Positions 24,401 through 35,860 of a DNA stretch of 64,000 nt are shown piece after piece (within the stretch, counting starts at the first letter, position 1; each line of letters begins with the position of its first letter). Made by a program: the position numbers and the translations under genes. The DNA is from Opisthorchis felineus (Eukaryota > Platyhelminthes > Trematoda > Opisthorchiida > Opisthorchiidae). The notes beneath the pieces were generated by a model. It was not told the DNA's origin. It saw only the letters and a program-made list of their open reading frames with translations, and searched no databases. The stretch is taken from assembly GCA_004794785.1 (NCBI GenBank), contig SJOL01007501.1, forward strand, positions 485,879 to 549,878, in the 5' to 3' direction.

Positions 24401-24819
24401 TCGTTACATCCGAGCATACTGGTATGCAGCTGAGTGACACTGGAAGCAAACGACAAGATAGTTCCATGCTAATCGTAAAGTCAGCCCCTAGAATCTGGAC
24501 GAGTTTCCTGCCCAACAAGCTGAGGCTGAGCGCTTACTTCATGACTCGACGGTCTCTGACTGGACCTGCTGTTTAGTTCCGGGTGGAAACAAAGCACAAA
24601 GTTGTAAACCGTTGTTCAGGTCATCTGTCCGAAGGCATCAACATCGAGACTGGTGAACCTGGAAAAGAGAGTCTAGTATGTTTTCAGAGATCCAACCTAT
24701 GGCCCGGACGAACGTCCTCAAGCACTTGCGAAGTAGAATGTGCATACGTGTAACTGCTAGCAGTGTGAGCAGGTTTGGGAATTTCAATGGATACTCGTTG
24801 TGTAGGTGTAACCAGTCTA

Positions 24820-25060
24820 GGCTGAAAGGCCGAGAAACACTTACAGGTGTTGTATCTTTACTGGAAATCGTCAGCAGTGCGCATCTCACAAAACTCCAGA
24901 GGGTATTCAACCCGCGACCTCCGGGTTAGTAGTTTGAACACTAAACCATGCGGCTACGAGCAGCTGGTCAGCAGTGTGATTAACTCGCACTTGGACAGGG
25001 TATATTTTCATTCTTCGTTCAATCATGGGAACCACATCACATAGTAACACGTGTTGACTG
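24820..25060 (-). repeat. Family A SINE with hammerhead tail
   Basis: Minus-strand copy with the CATGATTGAACGAAGAATG start, ATATACCCTGTCCAAGTGCG, CACTGCTGACCAGCTGC, the A-box-like GTAGCCGCATGGTTTAG and a B-box region (GCGGGTTGAATACC). The hammerhead region at about 24841-24880 reads GCACTG then CTGACGA, with a decayed GAAAC. It ends in the shared CTCGGCCTTTCAGCCTAGAC tail. Confidence 0.75.
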
Positions 25061-25582
25061 GCCCCTCGAGCCTACTAATTCATCAGGCTTTTATGATAAC
25101 CCGTCCGACATCCTGGATAAAATCCAGTGCCTGCAGAGGGCAGCCCTGATTTGATACGACCAAATATAAGATCAGAAAGATGAACGAGAAAATAAGACAC
25201 CTAAATGTAAACCAGGAACTACTGATATCAGTACTGATATCACTGAGACTATCTTGAATGTTTACAAGGGTCCTGCCATCTTTGACTGCATCGAAGCTCA
25301 TTATAAGTGAGTACGCAAACTGCCAAACTGGTGAAGATATTATTCCACGCTGTACACTGAACTTCCAGCTTAAATTTTATCATATATAACGTCGTAAAAA
25401 GAAAGTGACTATACTAGGTCAACTTTGGAGACAGTAGAGGTTGACATCTTCAAAGACCGCCTGGGAAATCAGAGACTCCAATCAAATATCCAGTGAAGCC
25501 AACATCACATATGGTATTCGGTCCTAGTCCTTATCTGTATCCAGGGTTCTCGAACCATTTGTTTGAGAACACCACCGACTCC

Positions 25583-25690
25583 CTAATAACGCACTGATGA
25601 CGTCACCTCGATTGGTGATGAAACGTTTGCAATCGAATTGCCCAGTCCATCGAAGAAACAAACAACGACCATTTGCCCTGTGTACTTCAG
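25583..25690 (+). repeat. Family F repeat with hammerhead-like core, copy 2
   Basis: CACTGATGACGTCACCTCGA, TTGGTGATGAAACGTTTGC, AATTGCCCAGTCCATCGAAG and AAACAAACAACGACC match 19100-19205. Here the CTGATGA box (25592-25598) is intact. Stem II is GTCACC with GGTGAT, followed by GAAA and the palindrome ACGT. GTT would be the cleavage triplet. Stem I is only GCA with TGC and one extra base sits before stem II, so this is hammerhead-like, not proven. Confidence 0.6.
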
Positions 25691-28059
25691 TTCACAGCAG
25701 AAGCGGAGGTGAATGTTTTTTTCCGATTGTTCCGATGTGTAATGGTGGCAAGAGCAGGTTGCAACATTAAGTCTTTGGTGACCCACAATCCACAAATCTC
25801 CATAGATTTGTCCCCGTTAACTAAGAGCATAATCTTATTCATTGCCTGTATAATATGGCAAGAAAGATAGCTTGCAGAGAACTGAGGAATACCCTAACGG
25901 ACTAACCATCCAGTCGCAGGATTCAGTTCAAAAAACGGGAAAAATAGCATGCAACTAGAGTGGCCAAATGCACTGCATAGAGGAGCTTTTTTCTTTGTCT
26001 TCCCTCCAAAGGAGGTATAACGGTTGACCTCATTACAAGACATTTATGCCAAGCACTCCGTGAAAATTTTTCAACGTCAAAAAGTAAGCCCTCGCTTACC
26101 ACTAGTCGACCAATACCTGTCAGTGTTTATGGCACATTGCTTCCCCTCCAAGCTCAGACTGAAATGGACTATCCGTTTCCCTGTAGCAGTTCCGCAGTAT
26201 AAACCCTCAAATGTCCAGGCAGTCGTGTGAATGAATGTGAAGAGAAATGTCTTTTAGGAGCAGTGTGGTCGAGGTTCTAAGCGACGCTGGTCAAGTATTT
26301 ATCAATGTCTACAAAGTACTGGTCAGTATACGGATGACGACGCAAATCCACTGTTTGGTTACCGTCAAAGTAATAACGACTCGCTCATCACCATCATCGT
26401 GATTATCACTGAGAGCAACATCAGATGAGAGCCTACAACCATATCAGGTTATCTTAACAGATTTCATATGTGTAATTCACGTGTGTACATCGGCTAGGGT
26501 TTCCAGACCAGGACAGGGGGATGACTCAAATACTCAACCAATGTTTTTGGCTCAAAAGCAGAACCACAAAGCAGTGGTGATTGGCGTGAGACTGTCCGAG
26601 TAGCCTACATTTTTAAGGGAAAGTAGCCACACTTGTTTCAACCCCCAACCTGGAAAACCAGGAAGCTGTTTTAGTCAGACTACCTATTGACCAACCTGCG
26701 AGTACCACACGTACACTCCCGAATTATAGCTCAGTGGGTTATGTAGGAGCAAAAGCCATCACACCGAGGCAGGTGGAATGTTCTGTTTCTTTTAACTTAT
26801 CCTACTGTAAAAGTGACCGTTTTGTTAGGTGCCATTGGTGTTAACATGACCTGATAAAGAGACCACGGAAACAATTATATTTAATGAAAACTGACAGTGG
26901 CAAGTCGTGCGCAAAAAATTAATTTATGAAAACTGGACTTTTGCATTCGTAAGTCTTGGGTCCTCACTTGGTACATGGTATCCGACCAGTAACCAGTTGT
27001 TCACCAGTAGATTTCACCTTTCACTAAAGCGATTGTAGCTTCTACTGACAGTGGCCAACTTTGTCAACTGAACTTAATCTATTCTATCAAACCCCCCCCC
27101 CATTGGTGTGTTAAGTACTGTCAAAAAAGTTCGCCCTTCGATTTTGTTATGGTCTTCTCAGAAGAACAGATCACTATTGACCAGTCCCTTCGGTGGTTTC
27201 ATGGGCTGGAATGATTACATGTACAAAGTTATAAATATGTACACTTGTAGAAAATTGTTCTCTTCGGCTAGGACCATTCATAGGACAGGACAGAAGTGGC
27301 TCCCCCAGAGATCTACTCTCTTTGGTATAGACCTTCAGATGTTGATAAGGATTTCAGTAGTCTCCCCTGACGATCAGTCTTTCTTAAGGCTACTTCGCTT
27401 GGGAGGCCGTATGATGCCAATTAGTAATTTTTCCGTCCGTAAAATCAACATTCATTATCATTGAAGAACTCGAAACTAAAGCTGAAAATCCCGGTGAATC
27501 CGTCTTTCACTTTCATGTCACTCATTGGTGATCTATTAATTTCAGTATTGTCAACTGCTTCGGGTTGTTTTTCACGTGTGCTGCAGATAGGCATTAACTA
27601 CCGACAAACGGTTCTCACACCTTTCATGATAGATCTGTCTTTTCTGATCTCGTCAGTTTTTTCATCTGACCTGCGAAGATTCCACAATCCCTCTCACGCC
27701 TCTCGTTTAATTCAATCAAACAAATCCTAATTGGAAAATTTTCAAAACAATCTTTCTCACCGATGTGCCAGAACCAAACTGAACACATTTCCGAATCCAG
27801 TGCAACATTCACGCCTGTCGTGGAATGATCGTGTGTTTGAAGCAGAATTAGCAGGTGATGTACCCAAAAGTTTCCGTATGAGTGTTACCTCTAATCATTT
27901 GTTGTTGCACAGACTCTGCACTACAGGAATAGCTCATTTCAAACACGGCCATATCGTCGTGCTCAGGATTTTGGGAGACAAGTTATCTAGCTCACAATCT
28001 AGCTATTCGAGCCTCTTCAGTACGACTGATTGCATCTATGCTTATTTTCTCGTCTTTAG
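25691..28059. other. No repeat; long plus-strand frames near 27.1-28.07 kb
   Basis: From 25691 to 27100 nothing is recognised. From 27108 three plus-strand frames follow one another (118, 89 and 112 codons; the last two share a phase and are separated by one TAA at 27728). The 27731-28069 frame reads protein-like in the part containing RLSWNDRVFEAELAG. A CAG/GTGATG at 27853/27854 could be a donor whose phase fits the exon at 28060. None is recognised. Confidence 0.3.
27092..27101. repeat. C homopolymer
   Basis: A run of ten C, prone to length error in sequencing. Confidence 0.8.
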
Positions 28060-28232
28060 AGAAATTTAGAGTTATAGAACTGGAAGTGCTTCGGAAATTT
28101 TATTCCCGGTTTCAAACAAACTTTCGGCTAGAATCCGACAAAAGCACCACCTGGCAGGATATTATCAATTTTATGGAAGGACTACCCCAAAAACAGAGTA
28201 AGATCATGACCGTGGGTGGTTGCGGGATAAAT
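28060..28232 (+). CDS. Candidate internal exon, unknown protein
   Basis: The protein is not recognised. A strong acceptor (TTATTTTCTCGTCTTTAG ending at 28059) opens a frame that reaches a good donor, AAT/GTAAGT at 28232/28233. The 173-nt exon would start with the last two bases of a codon and end on a codon boundary. It encodes about 57 charged residues, including VLRKFYSRFQTNFRLES and TTWQDIINFMEGLP, likely helical, with no membrane segment. If the donor is not used, the frame stops at TAA 28263. A phase-compatible upstream piece may end at 27853, giving an intron of about 206 bp. Both splice signals plus composition make this one of the better exon candidates. Confidence 0.35.
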
Positions 28233-28479
28233 GTAAGTTGTATTCACATCCAAGAAGAGGACTAACCAGAACAACTGCACCAGGAGAGGAGAAGGACTGT
28301 TTAACGAGAGAAGGGTGGATGCAACCATCTACACCTACTCAAAAATTTTCTAGTAGCTTTCATCATACTACCTGACTGTGGTATCCTGTTGGAAGGGTTA
28401 TTCTATCGACAGAGCAGTTATTTACTCGTCATTAGGGTTATCATGCAAATCCAACATACCACTCAAACGTGAGCGTCGT

Positions 28480-28725
28480 TGTGTGTTCAAGCGTGATGAA
28501 TCAGATGCGTCCAGCACGCATTGGTGGAGTATTCGGAATACCCTCTTCTTGCAGGCTAGGTGTTCAGGGTTCAAATCCCAGCATGGCCAAGAATACACAC
28601 TGCTAAAGAGACACACTATGATCGAAACTCGAACCCCGCGCTTTTTTTCTTTGGTGTGGGCGCACCAGAATATGCGTACCAGGACAGGAAGAGGACTCTT
28701 CAAGCGAAAATGATGTGAATACAAA
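28480..28725 (+). repeat. Family C SINE, degenerate hammerhead
   Basis: Third family C copy: TCAGATGCGTCCAGCACG, GTGGAGTATTCGG, an eroded anticodon arm, then a good T-arm or B box (AGGGTTCAAATCCCAG) and the CATGGCCAAGAAT block. The hammerhead region at 28601-28640 has CTAAAGA for CTGATGA but keeps GAAACTCGA, showing the ancestral CTCGA part of the helix III palindrome. The tail has GCACCAGAATATGCGTACC and AGGACAGGAAGAGGAC. Confidence 0.7.
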
Positions 28726-29079
28726 AAGCATAGTTATAACCATCGCGTAACTGAAACCGAATGTAACGGAAGGTCTTGGAGAGTGTTGTCCACAAATGCG
28801 GAATCTGAACTTGTGCACTGACTGTTTGTCGCGCACTTATCAACCCTTACCTACCTCATAACCATCAAAGTGGGTTTAGCGATTCACAATCAATCGGAAG
28901 AAGGGGAGCTCCTATGAGGTTGATAAAAAAGCTCTCTCATTCTGACTTTCCGTTTGGCTTTTCTTCGGGAACGAAAATGTCCATTTTAGGTGCTACTACG
29001 TACCGCTGCAAAAAATTTAGGATTAAAGTAGAATACTGATGATTGGGTGAAGAGATCTGCTCATTTTTGGCAGAGATTT

Positions 29080-29135
29080 CATCTTATCAACAAAGCTAAT
29101 CTATGTCAAAAGCCGAGAAGCATAGATTGTCTTCA
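29080..29135 (-). repeat. Family A tail fragment
   Basis: GCAGAGATTTCATC, CTAATCTATGTCAAAAGCC and GAGAAGCATAG resemble 22905-22940 just past the hammerhead of that minus-strand copy. It is a short, isolated tail piece about 150 bp before a plus-strand family A copy, tail-to-head in the inverted sense. Confidence 0.45.
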
Positions 29136-29269
29136 CTGACACGATGCAATCTCGATTGAAAATTCCCAAAGCTATCACACTACCATCAGTCTATAGGTGG
29201 CTCGCAGGAGGAATAATTCCGCAAGATGAGTGAAAATTTCTTCTGAGAAGTCGTCACTTGAGGAGACAC

Positions 29270-29442
29270 TCAATACGTGACCACATGATATGGTTGCTGT
29301 GATTGAACGATGAATGGTACTATATCCTGTCTAAGTGAGAACTAACCACACTGCTGACCTAAACCGAACGGTTAAGTGTTCAACCACTGGCCGGAAGTCG
29401 CTGGTTCGAAACTCCCTACTAGAGATGCGCACTGGCGTCTGG
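29270..29442 (+). repeat. Family A SINE, truncated before the hammerhead
   Basis: It starts ATACGTGACCACATGATATG, then ACTATATCCTGTCTAAGTG. It has a good A-box (ACCGAACGGTTAAGTG) and the best B box of the family (CTGGTTCGAAACTCC, about 29400-29414). It stops at GATGCGCACTGG, exactly where the hammerhead begins, so the ribozyme is missing. Confidence 0.75.
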
Positions 29443-31584
29443 AAAGTGCGCTGAGTGCTGCCGAGAATCGGAGATCTAACAAATAATGACTCTTGAATTT
29501 TTACTGTTCTCACGAAGGAACCCCATTCCAAGACTTGGTAATCATCATATCTGTCATGACTTGTGGTCAAATTCGTTTGGATGTGTGTTTTAACTTGAAA
29601 TCTCAACTCCGGTTTGCGTGAGTGCCACTACGATGAAATGTATTCGACCCGACGAACAAAACTAATCTCCCAGCTTGAATTACATTTAAAAAGAATGTAT
29701 TTAGACCTAACATCCTGAGACTGGTCTGAAATTAAGCATGTGCGGACGTCTTTCTCTATCCCTTCTGTCTTATGACCCTCATGCATCAAGATTTGTTGAC
29801 CAGTTGGACTGCAGCTGACATTATTTCATGGTGTTCAGTGCAGCGGACTCTGTTCAACCCAAATTATTACATGAAGCCATAGAAACAGATGGACAGTCAA
29901 GTAACATCCTGAACCTGGAAAGCTTATAAAAGCTGAATGCCCGCTTCATTCGTGCTTCATATTCAACCGTCTCTAGAGCTTCGTCAGGTTCACAGTGCTT
30001 ACGGCTCCCAAAACGGGAAGAAATACAATGCTCCCCACTTTTCCATACCAGCCCACTTGGCCTGAAACACAAAATCCCGATGGAACATTCCAGTTTTCAC
30101 ACCAACTTTAAATTTTCACGTCTTCAGTTGAGCGAATTCAAAACGGAAATACCTCCTGAGCAAAAAATGACAACAGAAGGTGACACACCATGAAGTATAA
30201 TAGTGTCAACTGAGAGTAAAAAGAATTTCTATCTTCCAAACATTTAAATTTCGGTCGGATAGCATATTAGCCCAAAACTTTCTTGACCTTCCTGATCCGC
30301 ATTCATGTATAGCCACGTGAACCAGCCTTGCTGACACTGCAGGCAACAGTTGTTCAGTTAATGAGATCCGGATGGCCGAGTAATGCATAATTGTTGCACT
30401 CTCGGGGTGATACTCACGTAAAAGTCCACACCATTAACCAGCTGCAGAGAAAAACTCTTAGTAGATTACTGCTTGTTTCCTTTTGAACTAGCTTATTAGG
30501 AGGTTAGAATTCTGTGTTTTGGTATTATGGTTTTATCAACCTTGAGCTGACAAACTGTCATCAGTAGCTCAGTAAATTCTATAAATGTACTCTATAAAAA
30601 CCATTAGAGGCCTTCAAGTGCATCAACAAATTCCATGTAAAATTGACCAACATTTCCGTATTTTGGGCTCAAATTTGAAATGTTCACTTTTTGTATGCAA
30701 TTGTTATTCTCATTTCTGAATAATCCGGATACCAACTAAACTGAATTCGTGGCAAGTCCATACCCGGCGATTTGTACTAAAAGCGCATATTATCTGTCTG
30801 CCAACAATTTGAAAGAAGTCCATTTTGTGTATTGGCTACCCACTGCGTCGTGAAACCACACGCACTCGGCTGCTATACAACGGCAGCGTGCCGTGAATTA
30901 GACCTTGCGTGGTACAGCACAGCATGGGGTCGGTTGGTACCGTTGATACTGCCAGACTACGTGGTGACTGTACACAGCAGTAAGTCGATTGTGCTCAGCA
31001 GGAACTGACGATCAGAGTGAAGGGCTTAAGGTTGTGGTCTTGATGTGGCAGTTAGAGGAAAATCGATAACAGTGTGGATGCCGTTTGTAGAGGTTCATTG
31101 TGTTCAACTTCACAGATAGGATAGCGGCCCACAAACCTCAGCGAATTCAGCTGAGGAGAAAAACGGGAACAGATCGGTGAACAAGATCACCCGCTTTTCA
31201 CTGAAATGAACACAAAATATTTCTGAACAACTCGTGGTACCCAACCAGATGGCATAAATGATGGTCCACAATCGATTTGCTCCGAAATTCCACAAGCTAC
31301 TTTGAACGTGTTTCTCCTCACCGTCGCCACTGTCTCCGACATACGAAGACTCTGATTTGGAGCGGAGAAGAAACGGTCCACACGTGATTGGTGTGAGTGG
31401 TGGTGTGTTGAGTGGTGTGCCCGTTTTTCAGTTTTGGTGTTAGGTGGGTGTTTAAGGCTAACCGAAACCTGTTTTAACTCAGTTAGCTGAAATTATTGGA
31501 ATACCAATGGATGGGTAGTGTTTTTAGTTCATATTTACTCTTTTCTTCATAGCATGACCAGCTGTGGTGGTTATCGAATAAGTA
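29443..31584. other. No recognised gene
   Basis: No repeat family, exon candidate or RNA gene recognised; only short open frames. Confidence 0.5.
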
Positions 31585-32125
31585 CCTGAGCACAACATAC
31601 TACTCATAAGATTGTTGAAAACACTTCGATAACCCACAACCAGTTTCTCTCTTCTTGTGTTTTATCAAGTGAGCGCAGTTGCCACGTTTCCGTCATCATG
31701 TTCTACTTGAACGCAAATTGGATGGACATCACCAAATACTCTCATTTGCATAGGTATTTGGTTCCGACGGAGAAACTCAGTCATATCCAACTGAATATCT
31801 CGTTTATGACGGTCCTCTACAAGTGAATATGCTACGTCCAATTTTGGTTCAAGCAGAACATGTGGTTGGCTAAAACTCGGGAACTGTGCCTACTTCATGA
31901 ACCCTAAGAAGAGCGAAACCAGTCGTGGGCAGTCAAACAGTTTTCAGCAACCTTGTGAGTAGCGTGTTACGTCCATGAAATGCATTATATTATCTCGAGT
32001 AACGTGCCAAATGAAACATGAGACTGCCCAGTGCAGCATATCAAGCTGAAGAAGACCACCGTAAGCGAGAGATTCAGATGGATTCAGTTGAGTCTCTTTT
32101 CGAGACCGAATTCGTTGCGAATGAG
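31585..32125. repeat. Family B, inverted unit then forward unit
   Basis: The left half (31585-31830) is a family B unit on the minus strand: CTACTCATAAGATTGTTGAA, a damaged hammerhead near 31610-31660, then GTTCTACTTGAACGCAAATT and the ATTCAGTTGGATATGACTG start on the minus strand. The right half (31831-32125) is a plus-strand unit with a hammerhead at 31888-31930, CAGTTTTCAGCAACCTTG, ATCTCGAGTAACGTGCC and the start of another unit at 32070 (GCGAGAGATTCAGATGG). The arrangement matches 59085-59570. It resembles Penelope pseudo-LTR or retrozyme repeats. No reverse transcriptase was seen. Confidence 0.7.
31888..31930 (+). ncRNA. Family B hammerhead, two core changes
   Basis: Stem I pairs GCCTAC (31888-31893) with GTGGGC (31925-31930), six pairs with one G-U wobble. 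The partner at 59341-59346 is GTAGGC, so pairing is kept despite a base change. The box reads TTCATGA instead of CTGATGA, GAAA (31915-31918) is intact, and AGTC ends at 31924. It is probably inactive. Confidence 0.55.
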
Positions 32126-32257
32126 AGTAGTAGGGAAGTAAATAGGCAATTATCGAGAGAACACAAAAAGCAGATCACCAATGCCCTCAACCTAGAAGAA
32201 CACTATTTGGCCGGTACCACTGAACTCTTATTCCGAGGTAATCCCAAATTTACCGCC

Positions 32258-32298
<41 letters not shown>
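32258..32298. repeat. (AT)n microsatellite
   Basis: An (AT)n run with one ACAT interruption, about 130 bp after the family B element. Confidence 0.9.
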
Positions 32299-35200
32299 GC
32301 AAATGAGCTGACCCTCTGTGACCATGATGCATAATGGCTGGCACCGGCTAGCCACTGTCGCAACTGTTTCGGCTGCACCCAAGCGACCTGGGAGTTATCA
32401 GACATTGGCTAATGGTCTAAGGAATGCCCTTCCCGTTCCTCCTCCGCTCTAACTTCCTTAGGCCTAAACGGGCACATGGCTTTCAGCCGTTTGTCTATTA
32501 CGGCTGACAGTAGCTCGCGTGTGGAATTACCTATTGCACGCAGGGGTACAGGGTATTTAGTTTAGTGTGACAGGCAAACTGGAGAGGGAAGTTAGCCCGC
32601 CATGTTTGTTGGGAAAAAAGGTAACCTAAAATTCCAAAAGATGCAAATACTGCCTCTCGATGAAATGACATGATGCCGGGAATTACTAAAGGCGTAGATT
32701 GATACAAAGTAACGTTTGCCCTTAGACATTACAGTATCACCCAATTGGATAGTTTCGGGTCAACAGGTGACATATTTAAGCGGAATTAAAATAAGACATT
32801 TCCTTGATCAAAACGGCGCAAAAACATTCGGACGAGAAAACTGCGGTGACAATATCATAAGCTCATTTCGTCCAAGGAACACGACCGTACGATGGTTTTT
32901 AACTTTATAAAGCAATCGATCAAATTAATATTCTTATAAAGAACAGGTTTGATTTTTGACCGGAAATTACTCCATTTTAATAAAAAGAGCCAGTATTCTG
33001 TCATAAGGTGTATCTGATTTGCAAGGCAGGCCTTTTTGCTCTGTGAACTCACGTTGCAAGTGGTTTCACGACTACAACCTCAACTGGGTTGTACTCCTTT
33101 AAGGTTGAACGTGATTGATCTTAAAGAGTTTGTTACTCGGTCTGACCTCAAACGGATAACTCCAACATTGGTTCTCATGTGCCAGAAACATCTTGCAGGA
33201 ATTCTTACTATAGGATAGAGTGTGACATTCAGGCTGCATCAGAAGGAAACCTTAGAATAAAGACAGCTTTGTAGAATGGCAGCTGTAGATCTCTCACTCT
33301 TTAACGCCCTTTTACCACAATCGATTCTTCTTCGTTTCCATGGTTGCTTACATGGTATCCAGGATAAATTTTTATTCTGCTGCTTTTTCCTATAGAATTT
33401 TATTCCTCTGAAACTTTGTCATTTCTCAAAGTCAAGGAAATAGGCCTAAGTTAGGGAGTAAGATGGTATATCCTTCATACCTACGTCACAGTCGACAGTG
33501 CGGTCATGCCACTAAACAATGACAGGCGCCTCCTGGGCCAAAGCTTGAAGTGTGGTATGCGATTAGCCTTTGGCGCCGTGGCAACAAACTTTGCGTTAAA
33601 ACAATAATCGAAGGTTACATGCGTAAGTACAGAACGATTGTTTCGCCGAGGTGAGTTTTTTATCAAAGCACAGTAAACAGCTTTCATCGGCGTCTCGCGG
33701 TGGGGCGATGAGACGCGGTATAGGCAGCGGAAAAATGAAGTTGGAGAACGGTGAGACGGTGTGGAGAGGCTGTAGTGGTGTGTTCATTTAAGCGGGTATT
33801 TGCGGCTAAATACCAGACTTGCTTCGTATGCCAAGCGACACATCGTGGTTGTCTACGGCATATCATCCGGGGAGCCGTTTTGCACCGTTATTGAGTCATT
33901 GCATCACCATCATTATAAAAGCTACCCACCAAGTTCATCGCCACATACTGGTACGGATGTATAGATTTAACACAAGGGGATTGTCTAAGCCTGATGATTG
34001 TTAGCGGACTTTCTTGGCTGTCAAAATGTACCAACTCGGTAGTTCCGGCTTCATTGTTTGAAGAGGGCATTTGAAATGACTGGACAACTGTTCTCTCGCA
34101 TCAGGAGGTTAGAAGGGTGTTGAGCTGGATTTTCCAAGAAGCACTGTGCTACACGTAGGTCCCTCGTTCGTTGTCCTAATAATTCCAAGGAACATGATGC
34201 CGAGACTAGAAGCCAAAACAGAATTCATGTAAGTCTATATCCACTGGTCTTCTCAGTCAAATCAACCTCCTTCGTTTCCCCCTGATGATTGACAACCCCA
34301 CAGACTACATCTCCGTCCTCCTCACACGCCAAAGTCCTGAGCAGTCTTGCTGAAAAATTCAGACAACTCGTTATTCTGCTCCCGGAGACGTGTACAAGAC
34401 AGACTATTCATCCTTTAGTTGCGTGTTAAACATGAATTTCACACACACAACTGATGGTTTCCACTCCCCAGCCCGGGAGCACAAGATATATCATTCCGGG
34501 TAAGAGTTCGGGGGGCTGGGAAATAAGGAGGTATGTGAAGTTATACTAATCCGATACGATCCATCTGTCAATCATCCATCATTGACACACCCACATTATC
34601 GTGTATTCTGATAGCCTAAACGGTAGAAAGCAGAAGTGCATCTCGACATCGTGCTGTTCACATTCCCCCCAAAAAACCGTCACTAGTCCTCAAAAATGCT
34701 GCATCAGTGCAACGAAAAAAACGGTCAAAAGATGAGAATGGTTAGCATTAACATTGTTCAGCAGGTTGGCTAAGCCGTTGTCTACCGGTGTTCATCAAGT
34801 TTAGTTAAAGTTCACGAGATATTGGTTATTTTCTCTATAGCATGGAGATGAATGAAAAGTTACTGACAGGCTCACTCTTGTCAGGTTTCTGTGTTCCGGG
34901 CCAAGCATAGGTTTTACGTAAACATATGTCCTGGTATGTGATGTTGAGTGCCGGATGATGAATGAACGTACGCGTGACCAGAATGACTGATTCGTAAGCT
35001 CAATAGGTTGAATATTATGCTGCAATGTGGTAAAATGAAGCCTCGCGAATTTTGTAGGACTCTAACGAAAGTTCTTCCAGAAGGGAGACCCAGACTTGTA
35101 CTTTCATGAAAAAAACTAATCCCGAAAAGAATGACCGCCGGCGATCCTACAACCAAGGTGTGATATATAAAATTAACTGCCATGTGTTCACCGTGAAGCT

Positions 35201-35624
35201 GCTGCATGAAGGATCATTCCGCTGACACACGGTACGAAATTGGAAAAACAGCATCCCCAAACCCCCATATGGGTGTTGGATGCTTGAATCAAACGAAAAG
35301 GACCCAATGTTCATCAGCCTACCTGAAATAGGGTCAACATAAAGTTCACGAAGTGATTTATTTTACTTCGGACCCACCATGATGGTCTTGATTTGCACCC
35401 TAGCTGTGACTATACTGATTTTCCTCATTTGGGCCTGAATAGAAGTGAAACATACTCATAATACAGATATTGCCTCTGGAGTGAGACCTCAAAGGAAGCT
35501 GTTTTAGCCGGTCTTTTGAAGCATCTTTTAGTGGTAAACTCCCGAATTTAAAGACCAAATCTTTGCGCTGCATTGATTAGGCTTGACGGTTTTGTTGTAG
35601 ATTGAAGCATTGGGTTCCTTCAAG
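32299..35624. other. No recognised gene
   Basis: Only short frames, several overlapping on opposite strands around 33.5-34.1 kb and 34.8-35.2 kb. No known motif or dispersed family recognised. Confidence 0.5.
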
Positions 35625-35860
35625 CCTTCGATCCACGTGATGTAGATTCCATGATTGAAGGACGAATGGCGCAGCATCCTAAGTGTGATCTAATCTGCTT
35701 CTCGTGGCCGAACGGTCAACTGTCCAATCATCGGCCGAGAGGTGATAGGTTCGAGAGATACCTACTGCTGATGCTGGACAATAAGGATGAAACAGCTGTA
35801 CACTTCTTCTCGACATTTCAGCATAGACTGCTTCACTTACACAACGAAATTTCCATCATG
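35625..35860 (+). repeat. Family A SINE with hammerhead tail
   Basis: Full-length copy: GATCCACGTGATGTAGATTC, CATGATTGAAGGACGAATGG, TAAGTGTGATCTAATCTGC, a strong A-box (GTGGCCGAACGGTCAACTG), a B box (GATAGGTTCGAGAGA) and a hammerhead at 35762-35806 with GAAA and a perfect ACAGCTGT palindrome. It ends with CGACATTTCAGCATAGACTG. The 86-codon open frame across it (35651-35911) is repeat-derived. Confidence 0.75.
35762..35806 (+). ncRNA. Family A hammerhead, one core change
   Basis: CTGATGC (A9 changed to C) is at 35768-35774, GAAA at 35789-35792, and the palindrome ACAGCTGT at 35792-35799 from A15.1 to U16.1. GTA (35798-35800) is the predicted cleavage triplet. Stem I (CTACTG with CACTTC) and stem II are partly mispaired. 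It is probably inactive, but it shows the ancestral helix III clearly. Confidence 0.55.

Noticed and set aside
24127..24576. 149-codon plus-strand open frame
   Set aside because: Runs through the family B repeat; the same repeat elsewhere is not open in that phase.
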